Position numbers and translations under genes: made by a program. A stretch of 64,000 nt of DNA, taken from positions 128,069,089-128,133,088 of the forward strand of contig NC_134364.1 in assembly GCF_048569485.1 (NCBI RefSeq). Reading direction: 5' to 3'. The notes beneath the pieces were generated by a model. It made no database searches. It was not told the DNA's origin and worked only from the letters and a program-made list of their open reading frames with translations. Numbering within the stretch: the first letter of the stretch is position 1; each line of letters begins with the position of its first letter. Shown piece by piece: positions 44,689-58,800 of this stretch. The DNA is from Anomaloglossus baeobatrachus. Taxonomy: Eukaryota; Chordata; Amphibia; Anura; Aromobatidae.

Positions 44689-47600
44689 CCAAAGACTAGT
44701 GACATCACTGCACCAACACAAAGACTAGTGACATCACTGCACCAACACAAAGACTAGTGACATCACTGCCCTGATACAAAGACTAGTGACATCACTGCCC
44801 TGATACAAAGACTAGTGACATCACTGCCCTGATACAAAGACTAGTGACATCACTGCCCTGATACAAAGACTAGTGACATCACTGCACCAACACAAAGACT
44901 AGTGACATCACTGCCCTGACACAAAGACTAGTGACATCACTGCACCAACACAAAGACTAGTGACATCACTGCACCAACACAAAGACTAGTGACATCACTG
45001 CCCTGACACAAAGACTAGTGACATCACTGCACCGACACAAAGACTAGTGACATCACTGCACCAACACAAAGACTAGTGACATCACTGCACCAACACAAAG
45101 ACTAGTGACATCACTGCACCGACACAAAGACTAGTGACATCACTGCCCTGATACAAAGACTAGTGACATCACTGCCCTGATACAAAGACTAGTGACATCA
45201 CTGCCCTGATACAAAGACTAGTGACATCACTGCCCTGATACAAAGACTAGTGACATCACTGCCCTGATACAAAGACTAGTGACATCACTGCCCTGATACA
45301 AAGACTAGTGACATCACTGCACCAACACAAAGACTAGTGACATCACTGCACCAACACAAAGACTAGTGACATCACTGCACCAACACAAAGACTAGTGACA
45401 TCACTGCACCAACACAAAGACTAGTGACATCACTGTACCAACACAAAGACTAGTGACATCACTGCACCAACACAAAGACTAGTGACATCACTGCACCAAC
45501 ACAAAGACTAGTGACATCACTGCACCAACACAAAGACTAGTGACATCACTGCCCTGATACAAAGACTAGTGACATCACTGCACCAACACAAAGACTAGTG
45601 ACATCACTGCACCGACACAAAGACTAGTGACAACACTGCACCGACACAAAGACTAGTGACATCACTGCACCGACACAAAGACTAGTGACATCACTGCACC
45701 AACACAAAAACTAGTGACATCACTGCACCAACACAAAGACTAGTGACATCACTGCACCAACACAAAGACTAGTGACATCACTGCACCAACACAAAGACTA
45801 GTGACATCACTGCACCAACACAAAGACTAGTGACATCACTGCACCAACACAAAGACTAGTGACATCACTGCCCTGATACAAAGACTAGTGACATCACTGC
45901 CCTGATACAAAGACTAGTGACATCACTGCCCTGATACAAAGACTAGTGACATCACTGCCCTGATACAAAGACTAGTGACATCACTGCACCAACACAAAGA
46001 CTAGTGACATCACTGCCCTGACACAAAGACTAGTGACATCACTGCACCAACACAAAGACTAGTGACATCACTGCACCAACACAAAGACTAGTGACATCAC
46101 TGCCCTGACACAAAGACTAGTGACATCACTGCACCGACACAAAGACTAGTGACATCACTGCACCAACACAAAGACTAGTGACATCACTGCACCAACACAA
46201 AGACTAGTGACATCACTGCACCGACACAAAGACTAGTGACATCACTGCCCTGATACAAAGACTAGTGACATCACTGCCCTGATACAAAGACTAGTGACAT
46301 CACTGCCCTGATACAAAGACTAGTGACATCACTGCCCTGATACAAAGACTAGTGACATCACTGCCCTGATACAAAGACTAGTGACATCACTGCCCTGATA
46401 CAAAGACTAGTGACATCACTGCACCAACACAAAGACTAGTGACATCACTGCACCAACACAAAGACTAGTGACATCACTGCACCAACACAAAGACTAGTGA
46501 CATCACTGCACCAACACAAAGACTAGTGACATCACTGTACCAACACAAAGACTAGTGACATCACTGCACCAACACAAAGACTAGTGACATCACTGCACCA
46601 ACACAAAGACTAGTGACATCACTGCACCAACACAAAGACTAGTGACATCACTGCCCTGATACAAAGACTAGTGACATCACTGCACCAACACAAAGACTAG
46701 TGACATCACTGCACCGACACAAAGACTAGTGACAACACTGCACCGACACAAAGACTAGTGACATCACTGCACCGACACAAAGACTAGTGACATCACTGCA
46801 CCAACACAAAAACTAGTGACATCACTGCACCAACACAAAGACTAGTGACATCACTGCACCAACACAAAGACTAGTGACATCACTGCACCAACACAAAGAC
46901 TAGTGACATCACTGCACCAACACAAAGACTAGTGACATCACTGCACCAACACAAAGACTAGTGACATCACTGCACCGACACAAAGACTAGTGACATCACT
47001 GCACCGACACAAAGACTAGTGACATCACTGCACTGACACAAAGACTAGTGACATCACTGCACCAACACAAAGACTAGTGACATCACTGCACCAACACAAA
47101 GACTAGTGACATCACTGCACCAACACAAAGACTAGTGACATCACTGCACCAACACAAAGACTAGTGACATCACTGCACCAACACAAAGACTAGTGACATC
47201 ACTGCACCAACACAAAGACTAGTGACATCACTGCACCAACACAAAGACTAGTGACATCACTGCACCAACACAAAGACTAGTGACATCACTGCCCTGACAA
47301 AAAGACTAGTGACATCACTGCACCAACACAAAGACTAGTGACATCACTGCACCGACACAAAGACTAGTGACATCACTGCACCGACACAAAGACTAGTGAC
47401 ATCACTGCACCAACACAAAGACTAGTGACATCACTGCACCAACACAAAGACTAGTGACATCACTGCACCGACACAAAGACTAGTGACATCACTGCACCGA
47501 CACAAAGACTAGTGACATCACTGCACTGACACAAAGACTAGTGACATCACTGCACCGACACAAAGACTAGTGACATCACTGCACCAACACAAAGACTAGT

Positions 47601-50600
47601 GACATCACTGCACCAACACAAAGACTAGTGACATCACTGCACCAACACAAAGACTAGTGACATCACTGCACCAACACAAAGACTAGTGACATCACTGCAC
47701 CAACACAAAGACTAGTGACATCACTGCACCAACACAAAGACTAGTGACATCACTGCACCGACACAAAGACTAGTGACATCACTGCACCAACACAAAGACT
47801 AGTGACATCACTGCACCGACACAAAGACTAGTGACATCACTACACCGACACAAAGACTAGTGACATCACTGCACCGACACAAAGACTAGTGACATCACTG
47901 CACCAACACAAAGACTAGTGACATCACTGCCCTGACACAAAGACTAGTGACATCACTGCACCAACACAAAGACTAGTGACATCACTGCACCGACACAAAG
48001 ACTAGTGACATCACTGCACCAACACAAAGACTAGTGACATCACTGCACCGACACAAAGACTAGTGACATCACTGCACCAACACAAAGACTAGTGACATCA
48101 CTGCACCAACACACAGACTAGTGACATCACTGCACCGACACAAAGACTAGTGACATCACTGCACCGACACAAAGACTAGTGACATCACTGCACCGACACA
48201 AAGACTAGTGACATCACTGCCCTGACACAAAGACTAGTGACATCACTGCCCTGACACAAAGACTAGTGACATCACTGCCCTGACACAAAGACTAGTGACA
48301 TCACTGCACCGACACAAAGACTAGTGACATCACTGCCATGACACAAAGACTAGTGACATCAGTGCCCTGACACAAAGACTAGTGACATCACTGCACCAAC
48401 ACAAAGACTAGTGACATCACTGCACCGACACAAAGACTAGTGACATCACGGCACCGACACAAAGACTAGTGACATCACTGCACCAACACAAAGACTAGTG
48501 ACATCACTGCACCAACACAAAGACTAGTGACATCACTGCACCGACACAAAGACTAGTGACATCACTGCACCAAAACAAAGACTAGTGACATCACTGCCCT
48601 GACACAAAGACTAGTGACATCACTGCACCAACACAAAGACTAGTGACATCACTGCACCAACACAAAGACTAGTGACATCACTGCACCAACACAAAGACTA
48701 GTGACATCACTGCACCAACACAAAGACTAGTGACATCACTGCCTTGATACAAAGACTAGTGACATCACTGCACCAACACAAAGACTAGTGACATCACTGC
48801 ACCGACACAAAGACTAGTGACATGACTGCACCAACACAAAGACTAGTGACATCACTGCACTAACACAAAGACTAGTGACATCACTGCACCAACACAAAGA
48901 CTAGTGACATCACTGCCCTGACACAAAGACTAGTGACATCACTGCACCAACACAAAGACTAGTGACATCACTGCACCGACACAAAGACTAGTGACATCAC
49001 TGCACCGACACAAAGACTAGTGACATCACTGCACCAACACAAAGACTAGTGACATCACTGCACCAACACAAAGACTAGTGACATCACTGCACCGACACAA
49101 AGACTAGTGACATCACTGCACCGACACAAAGACTAGTGACATCACTGCACTGACACAAAGACTAGTGACATCACTGCACCAACACAAAGACTAGTGACAT
49201 CACTGCACCAACACAAAGACTAGTGACATCACTGCACCAACACAAAGACTAGTGACATCACTGCACCAACACAAAGACTAGTGACATCACTGCACCAACA
49301 CAAAGACTAGTGACATCACTGCACCAACACAAAGACTAGTGACATCACTGCACCAACACAAAGACTAGTGACATCACTGCACCAACACAAAGACTAATGA
49401 CATCACTGCACCGACACAAAGACTAGTGACATCACTGCACCGACACAAAGACTAGTGACATCACTGCACCGACACAAAGACTAGTGACATCACTGCACCG
49501 ACACAAAGACTAGTGACATCACTGCCCTGACACAAAGACTAGTGACATCACTGCCCTGACATAAAGACTAGTGACATCACTGCACCGACACAAAGACTAG
49601 TGACATCACTGCACCGACACAAAGACTAGTGACATCACTGCCCTGACACAAAGACTAGTGACATCACTGCCCTGACACAAAGACTAGTGACATCACTGCA
49701 CCGACACAAAGACTAGTGACATCACTGCCCTGACACAAAGACTAGTGACATCACTACACCGACACAAAGACTAGTGACATCACTGCACTGACACAAAGAC
49801 TAGTGACATCACTGCACCGACACAAAGACTAGTGACATCACTGCACCAACACAAAGACTAGTGACATCACTGCACTGACACAAAGACTAGTGACATCACT
49901 GCACCAACACAAAGACTAGTGACATCACTGCACCAACACAAAGACTAGTGACATCACTGCACCGACACAAAGACTAGTGACATCACTGCACCAACACAAA
50001 GACTAGTGACATCACTGCACCAACACACAGACTAGTGACATCACTGCACCGACACAAAGACTAGTGACATCACTGCACCGACACAAAGACTAGTGACATC
50101 ACTGCACCGACACAAAGACTAGTGACATCACTGCCCTGACACAAAGACTAGTGACATCACTGCCCTGACACAAAGACTAGTGACATCACTGCCCTGACAC
50201 AAAGACTAGTGACATCACTGCACCGACACAAAGACTAGTGACATCACTGCCATGACACAAAGACTAGTGACATCAGTGCCCTGACACAAAGACTAGTGAC
50301 ATCACTGCCCTGACACAAAGACTAGTGACATCACTGCACCAACACAAAGACTAGTGACATCACTGCACCGACACAAAGACTAGTGACATCACGGCACCGA
50401 CACAAAGACTAGTGACATCACTGCACCAACACAAAGACTAGTGACATCACTGCACCAACACAAAGACTAGTGACATCACTGCACCGACACAAAGACTAGT
50501 GACATCACTGCACCAAAACAAAGACTAGTGACATCACTGCCCTGACACAAAGACTAGTGACATCACTGCACCAACACAAAGACTAGTGACATCACTGCAC

Positions 50601-52453
50601 CAACACAAAGACTAGTGACATCACTGCACCAACACAAAGACTAGTGACATCACTGCACCAACACAAAGACTAGTGACATCACTGCCTTGATACAAAGACT
50701 AGTGACATCACTGCACCAACACAAAGACTAGTGACATCACTGCACCGACACAAAGACTAGTGACATGACTGCACCAACACAAAGACTAGTGACATCACTG
50801 CACTAACACAAAGACTAGTGACATCACTGCACCAACACAAAGACTAGTGACATCACTGCCCTGACACAAAGACTAGTGACATCACTGCACCAACACAAAG
50901 ACTAGTGACATGACTGCACCGACACAAAGACTAGTGACATCACTGCACCGACACAAAGACTAGTGACATGACTGCACCAACACAAAGACTAGTGACATCA
51001 CTGCACCAACACAAAGACTAGTGACATCACTGCACCGACACAAAGACTAGTGACATCACTGCACCGACACAAAGACTAGTGACATCACTGCACTGACACA
51101 AAGACTAGTGACATCACTGCACCAACACAAAGACTAGTGACATCACTGCACCAACACAAAGACTAGTGACATCACTGCACCAACACAAAGACTAGTGACA
51201 TCACTGCACCAACACAAAGACTAGTGACATCACTGCACCAACACAAAGACTAGTGACATCACTGCACCAACACAAAGACTAGTGACATCACTGCACCAAC
51301 ACAAAGACTAGTGACATCACTGCACCAACACAAAGACTAATGACATCACTGCACCGACACAAAGACTAGTGACATCACTGCACCGACACAAAGACTAGTG
51401 ACATCACTGCACCGACACAAAGACTAGTGACATCACTGCACCGACACAAAGACTAGTGACATCACTGCCCTGACACAAAGACTAGTGACATCACTGCCCT
51501 GACATAAAGACTAGTGACATCACTGCACCGACACAAAGACTAGTGACATCACTGCACCGACACAAAGACTAGTGACATCACTGCCCTGACACAAAGACTA
51601 GTGACATCACTGCCCTGACACAAAGACTAGTGACATCACTGCACCGACACAAAGACTAGTGACATCACTGCCCTGACACAAAGACTAGTGACATCACTAC
51701 ACCGACACAAAGACTAGTGACATCACTGCACTGACACAAAGACTAGTGACATCACTGCACCGACACAAAGACTAGTGACATCACTGCACCAACACAAAGA
51801 CTAGTGACATCACTGCACTGACACAAAGACTAGTGACATCACTGCACCAACACAAAGACTAGTGACATCACTGCACCAACACAAAGACTAGTGACATCAC
51901 TGCACCAACACAAAGACTAGTGACATCACTGCACCGACACAAAGACTAGTGACATCACTGCACCGACACAAAGACTAGTGACATCACTGCACCGACACAA
52001 AGACTAGTGACATCACTGCACCGACACAAAGACTAGTGACATCACTGCACTGACACAAAGACTAGTGACATCACTGCACCGACACAAAGACTAGTGACAT
52101 CACTGCACCAACACAAAGACTAGTGACATCACTGCACCGACACAAAGACTAGTGACATCACTGCACTGACACAAAGACTAGTGACATCACTGCACCGACA
52201 CAAAGACTAGTGACATCACTGCACCAACACAAAGACTAGTGACATCACTGCACCAACACAAAGACTAGTGACATCACTGCCCTGACACAAAGACTAGTGA
52301 CATCACTGCACCAACACAAAGACTAGTGACATCACTGCCCTGACACAAAGACTAGTGACATCACTGCACTGACACAAAGACTAGTGACATCACTGCCCTG
52401 ACACAAAGACTAGTGACATCACTGCACCAACACAAAGACTAGTGAAATCACTG
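44689..52453. repeat. 29-bp satellite with higher-order repeats
   Basis: About 268 units at 29-bp spacing, each AAAGACTAGTGACATCACTG plus a nine-base variable part (CACCAACAC, CACCGACAC, CCCTGATAC, CCCTGACAC, CACTGACAC). The variable part defines unit types whose order repeats: a 1,102-bp block (38 units; marker TGTACC at 45,434 and 46,536) and a block of about 1,914-1,943 bp (66-67 units; marker CAACACACAG at 48,107 and 50,021, marker GACTAATGAC at 49,391 and 51,334). There is no coding frame because 29 is not a multiple of three. Confidence 0.97.
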
Positions 52454-52455
52454 TG

Positions 52456-52970
52456 TTGTGACGCCCTGGCCTATCAGGGTGAGCGGGACCCGAATAGTTC
52501 CATACTATAGGCTCCAACAGAGAGAGAAGGTGCCACGGAAAAGGCCACAGGCTAACAAGCAACACCAAGGGCACGGATCCACACGTGCTCCCTTCCTGCT
52601 GCAGTGCTGCTCAGAATTCTGGTTTACAAGCTGTCGGTGTCAGTATTCTTGGACTGAGTGAGTACACAGAAAACCCCTTTCCTTCTCCCAACGGCACCCT
52701 GTCACCAACACCACCGGGCCCCGGGGCGCAAACCCCGATCCCGAATAGTTCAAGGGTCAGTACCGGTGCACCCCTCGATGTGTCCTTTGCACTCATCTGT
52801 GGTATTGTTGCTGAAACTTTGCTGAACTTCTACCTGAGTCATCTGTGGATAAGTAGTTCATGCATTTTCCTCCTGTGTGTCCTCCTTGTGTCTTCTTTAG
52901 TGTTTAGTGTGGTTTATGAAGAGTTCATCCCACCCATTTTCTATTTACAGTAGGGCCCCGCAATAGGGAT
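52456..52970 (+). mobile_element. LTR-like fragment
   Basis: Starts TGTGACGCCCTGG directly at the end of the 29-bp satellite, like the solo LTRs at 26,943 and 29,488 when reversed. The block TTGGACTGAGTGAGTACAC matches the LTR fragment near 500, and CACCGGGCCCCGGGGCGC resembles the LTRs near 19,790. The right boundary is unclear. Old fragment. Confidence 0.45.
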
Positions 52971-53880
52971 ACATAAGGTCAGGTATCCGGCTCAGCTCAT
53001 AGGTTGAGGAACCTATCTAGGGTGGTGAGAGACCCCAGGGACCAGCAGTGGGTTTGGTCACGGGTCATCATCTCCCCTTTCCCTAAAGGCAGGCGTGATT
53101 GTGGAATATGGGGGGTTGTGTATCATTTTGTATAGGTTCGTGTTTTAGGAGCCTTGCTCCATTCATTCTGTCTATTCCTTGCTTTGTCTGAAGGTTAATT
53201 AGCTCAGCTCAGTTACCATTTGCTTGCCTTGTGTGTACATTGTCCTGTTTGCAGGTTAATCACCTCCTGCCGGGCTTTTGTCCCTAAGGCTGGGGGAGGG
53301 GGCCGGGAATCCACCCAAATGCTCTGTTTACCTGGGTGATTATTCAGTCAGTCTGCAAGAGGGAAGCCGGAAGATTTATCCTCTGGGGGAGAAGCTGCGG
53401 CTCCCAAGAAAGACCAGGGCATTTTTTGCTTACTGGACTGCATCGGTGTTCCTGGACTATTTTATCCTCCGTGTGGTGGATTATTTTATGGACATTCTGA
53501 TTTGCTTGGAACAAATGTTCTTTGAATTGTTCCATCATCTCTCGCTCTGTTGATTGTGTGATATCGGAGAAGAACCCTGTGACAGCAGGGTTCCCCTTCC
53601 CTTTCGCTGTTTGTTTGGTACTCCCCAGTACCTAGCGGGACATTATCACCAGGACAAGTCCAGGGAAAATTAGAGTATTTAAATCCAAGGGGAAATACAG
53701 GTGATTACCAGCTGAAGGGAAGAGGAGGTCAATTGGATCTTAAAGGGAAAATAATGAAAACTCAGCAGAGGAGATATTTAGTACACTGAATACTGACAGC
53801 AGGAATGATAGAAAGTCAGGGAGCACTTTGCAAAGCCAAACGCTGTGACCTTCTATTGTTGGACACTACAGTACTGTCTG
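52971..53880. other. No gene recognised
   Basis: Unannotated sequence between two LTR fossils. It could be the decayed interior or flank of either. Open frames are up to about 91 codons without motifs. Confidence 0.35.
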
Positions 53881-54135
53881 TCACCCGTGAGAGTACCCCC
53901 CTTCTATGAGTGGTCTCTGGACACTCAGGACCAGGCCTTCCAGGCCCAGGAATATCTTTTGATATTCAACGCCGATGCTGGAACCTACATCCTCTCCGTA
54001 ACCCCTCCAGTGCACCAAGCATTGAAGGGAATGATGTGGAATACGAGAATCAACAATCTTAGCTATCTCAAACTCCAGATTGCTATCAACCATGATTGGG
54101 GCCGGCGGCAAGGGGGATGGCTCCACAGGTAGCAC
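53881..54135 (-). mobile_element. Chromovirus (Ty3/gypsy) integrase-end fragment with chromodomain
   Basis: The minus strand encodes FEIAKIVDSRIPHHSLQCLV followed by HWRGYG. This is the chromodomain signature found at the C-terminus of chromovirus integrases. Only this short end is recognisable. Fossil and broken. Confidence 0.75.
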
Positions 54136-55853
54136 AAACAGGAATAATGAAAGCTACATTTCTATTTCTTACTTTTAGACTTTTTTCTTTTTATTTTTTT
54201 TGTTTTGCACAGTGGGGTTAATTTCATAATGAGTATCATGACCCACAAGCTAACTATGAGCACCATCATTTCCCAGGCTAAGATGGTTGGTAAGAGAGGA
54301 TGTAGCTAACTTCACCTCCTACAAGAACCTCAATAAAAAACAGTATCTGCGCCCTGGGTCATAGATTAATGGAAAATCAAATTGTAGGATGTCCACCCTT
54401 AGTCACAGCCCCTCAAGAGTCTCAAATGTCTATGTGACACATAAAGAGCCTACAGAAGTTCACTGTGGCGCCATGTGTTGGGAAGACCATAAGGTCAGAT
54501 ATATTGTATATGCAGCCGTGAGGCCATCACTGAGTAGATATCAGAGAAATCCTCAGGAGTATATAGAAATAATACAGTCTGTATGGTGAGCCGAGTAATT
54601 AAGGTTTATTACAATAATTATAAGCTGCCGGCTCATTAATGTCAGCGAGTGATGAATTTATATGAATTTCCAGTTCTGTAAGGGAATATTACATGATGAT
54701 GAGTGATGGAGGCCGGAGGACACTGTCTCCCCAACACGATCAGCTCCCATTTTCTGGGTTTACCCCAATGATTGTGATGTTAGAGCGCCATGTTTCCTCC
54801 TCATATGAGACAATTCTGCTCAATCACTCAATGATTCATGCAATCATTGAAGACCAGACTCTGACTACAGACCTATGGGACCAGTCGGAGTGGTGGACCG
54901 ATTCTCCCCTTGTATGGGCCATACAGTCATTCTAGAGTTTCTTACAAAAGGGACTCTGGTTTCGACAATTCTTTCGAGAGAAGGTTGTACTTTGAGAAGA
55001 TGCCTCATTGGAAACGAGTTTGAGGTCATGGTATTGTGATCTTCCCAAGATCTTCTCCATCTTATTGGAGATTTAGCCATTACTCTTCCAAAATGCTGCC
55101 ACTCAGGAATGATTGGTCCAGCCAGTGCAGTCTCCCAATGATTAGAACTGTTATCTTGAAAAACTTGGTTTGACCAAAGTTTGACCACAGCCAACATCTA
55201 CTGTACATGGAGTTGGGATGATGTCCACATTTTTCCATTGATTTTTTCTTGTTTCTCTATTTTTTCCCAAAAAGTCAAATACATAGTAAGTTAACTTGGA
55301 ATTTAGGTTTATAGCCCAAATGAGGACAGCACCCAGCCGGTATCTCTGTCACATACCGTACAAGGTTGGCAGACACGTGTTCTCCTTGATGCCACATACA
55401 TGCCCTGCCCTTGTAATTACCTTTTCATATCTCATCTGATTAATATAATATATCTCAGAGCACTGACATCAGAGATGGATTGTGACAGATCAGGGGCAGC
55501 AATCATTATCTCACAGGGTGTGTAAACCGTTCACCCAATGACCCGGTACTGGCAATGAAGAATATGTGGTAACAATTAGAACGGGGGAAGGAAGAGGAAC
55601 AAGAAGAAATAATAATACCGTAATCAAAGCAAATATACATCGGAGTGGAACTGATATCATGCCCCAAACAAGGATCCCAAATATAACCCAAACTGACCAA
55701 AAGTCCCAAAAATGACCCTAAAAAGAAGCAAACAAGCAAAGTGTCCCACAGCCCGTAGAAATAGGGCCCTGCAACATGAGCGCTGTATGATGATCGAACA
55801 AGTCCAGTCTGTTATGCCCAGTATGGCCTGGCATGTGTTTTCTCTACGATCCT
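54136..55853. other. Unannotated 1.7-kb stretch
   Basis: AT-rich with a T-run near 54,180-54,205. No gene, RNA gene or element end recognised. It ends at the 24-bp satellite. Confidence 0.4.
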
Positions 55854-58800
55854 GTTATTTACACACTGTATGGTCCTGTTATTTACACTGTATGGTCCTG
55901 TTATGTATAAACTGTATGGTCCTGTTATTTATACGCCGTATGGTCCTGTTATTTATACACTGTATGGTCCTGTTATTTATACACCGTATGGTCCTGTTAT
56001 TTATACACTGTATGGTCCTGTTATTTATACACCGTATCGTCCTGTTATTTATACACCGTATGGTCCTGTTATTTATACACTGTATGGTCCTGTTATGTAT
56101 ACACTGTATGGTCCTGTTATTTATACACCGTATGGTCCTGTTATTTACACTGTATGGTCCTGTTAAATATAAACTGTATGGTCCTGTTATTTATACGCCG
56201 TATGGTCCTGTTATTTATACACTGTATGGTCCTGTTATTTATACACCGTATGGTCCTGTTATTTATACACTGTATGGTCCTGTTATTTACACACTGTATG
56301 GTCCTGTTATTTATACACCGTATGGTCCTGTTATTTATACACTGTATGGTCCTGTTATTTATACATTGTATGGTCCTGTTATTTATACACCGTATGGTCC
56401 TGTTATTTATACACTGTATGGTCCTGTTATTTATACACTGCATGGTCCTGTTATTTACACACCGTATGGTCCTGTTATTTACACTGTATGGTCCTGTTAT
56501 TTATACACTGTATGGTCCTGTTATTTATACACCGTATGGTCCTGTCATTTATACACTGTATGGTCCTGTTATTTACACACCGTATGGTCCTGTTATTTAC
56601 ACTGTATGGTCCTGTTATTTATACACTGTATGGTCCTGTTATTTACACTGTATGGTCCTGTTATTTATACACCGTATGGTCCTGTTATTTACACTGTATG
56701 GTCCTGTTATTTATACACTGTATGGTTCTGTTATGTATACACTGTATGGTCCTGTTATTTATACACTGTATGGTCCTGTTATTTACACTGTATGGTCCTG
56801 TTATGTATAAACTGTATGGTCCTGTTATTTATACACTGTATGGTCCTGTTATTTATACACTGTATGGTCCTGTTATTTATACACCGTATGGTCCTGTTAT
56901 TTATACACTGTATGGTCCTGTTATTTATACACCGTATGGTCCTGTTATTTATACACTGTATGGTCCTGTTATTTATACACCGTATCGTCCTGTTATTTAT
57001 ACACTGTATGGTCCTGTTATTTATACACTGTATGGTCCTGTTATGTATACACTGTATGGTCCTGTTATTTATACACTGTATGGTCCTGTTATTTATACAC
57101 TGTATGGTCCTGTTATTTATACACTGTATGGTCCTGTTATTTATACAATGTATGGTCCTGTTATTTATACACTGTATGGTCCTGTTATTTACACACCGTA
57201 TGGTCCTGTTATTTACACTGTATGGTCCTGTTATTTATACACTGTATGGTCCTGTTATTTATACACCGTATGGTCCTGTTATTTATACACTGTATGGTCC
57301 TGTTATTTACACACCGTATGGTCCTGTTATTTACACTGTATGGTCCTGTTATTTATACACTGTATGGTCCTGTTATTTACACTGTATGGTCCTGTTATTT
57401 ATACACCGTATGGTCCTGTTATTTACACTGTATGGTCCTGTTATTTATACACTGTATGGTTCTGTTATGTATACACTGTATGGTCCTGTTATTTATACAC
57501 TGTATGGTCCTGTTATTTATACACCGTATGGTCCTGTTATTTACACTGTATGGTCCTGTAATTTATACACCGTACGGTCCTGTTATTTATACACTGTATG
57601 GTCCTGTTATTTACACACCGTATGGTCCTGTTATTTACACTGTATGGTCCTGTTATTTATACACTGTATGGTCCTGTTATTTACACTGTATGGTCCTGTT
57701 ATTTATACACCGTATGGTCCTGTTATTTACACTGTATGGTCCTGTTATTTATACACTGTATGGTCCTGTTATGTATACACTGTATGGTCCTGTTATTTAT
57801 ACACTGTATGGTCCTGTTATTTATACACTGTATGGTCCTGTTATTTACACACCGTATGGTCCTGTTATTTACACTGTATGGTCCTGTTATTTATACACTG
57901 TATGGTCCTGTTATTTATATACTGTATGGTCCTGTTATTTATACACTGTATGGTCCTGTTATTTATACACTGTATGGTCCTGTTATTTACACACCGTATG
58001 GTCCTGTTATTTACACTGTATGGTCCTGTTATTTACACTGTATGGTCCTGTTATGTATAAACTGTATGGTCCTGTTATTTATACACTGTATGGTCCTGTT
58101 ATTTATACACTGTATGGTCCTGTTATTTATACACTGTATGGTCCTGTTATTTATACACCGTATGGTCCTGTTATTTATACACTGTATGGTCCTGTTATTT
58201 ATACACTGTATGGTCCTGTTATTTATACACCGTATGGTCCTGTTATTTATACACTGTATGGTCCTGTTATTTATACACCGTATCGTCCTGTTATTTATAC
58301 ACTGTATGGTCCTGTTATTTATACACTGTATGGTCCTGTTATTTATACACTGTATGGTCCTGTTATTTATACACTGTATGGTCCTGTTATTTATACACTG
58401 TATGGTCCTGTTATTTATACACTGTATGGTCCTGTTATTTACACACCGTATGGTCCTGTTATTTACACTGTATGGTCCTGTTATTTATACACTGTATGGT
58501 CCTGTTATTTATACACCGTATGGTCCTGTTATTTATACACTGTATGGTCCTGTTATTTACACACCGTATGGTCCTGTTATTTACACTGTATGGTCCTGTT
58601 ATTTATACACTGTATGGTCCTGTTATTTACACTGTATGGTCCTGTTATTTATACACCGTATGGTCCTGTTATTTACACTGTATGGTCCTGTTATTTATAC
58701 ACTGTATGGTTCTGTTATGTATACACTGTATGGTCCTGTTATTTATACACTGTATGGTCCTGTTATTTACACTGTATGGTCCTGTTATTTATACACCGTA

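Noticed and set aside
44689-52453. CRISPR-like regular repeats
   Set aside because: The variable part is only nine bases and drawn from about five forms, units are directly tandem, and the context is vertebrate. It is a satellite.
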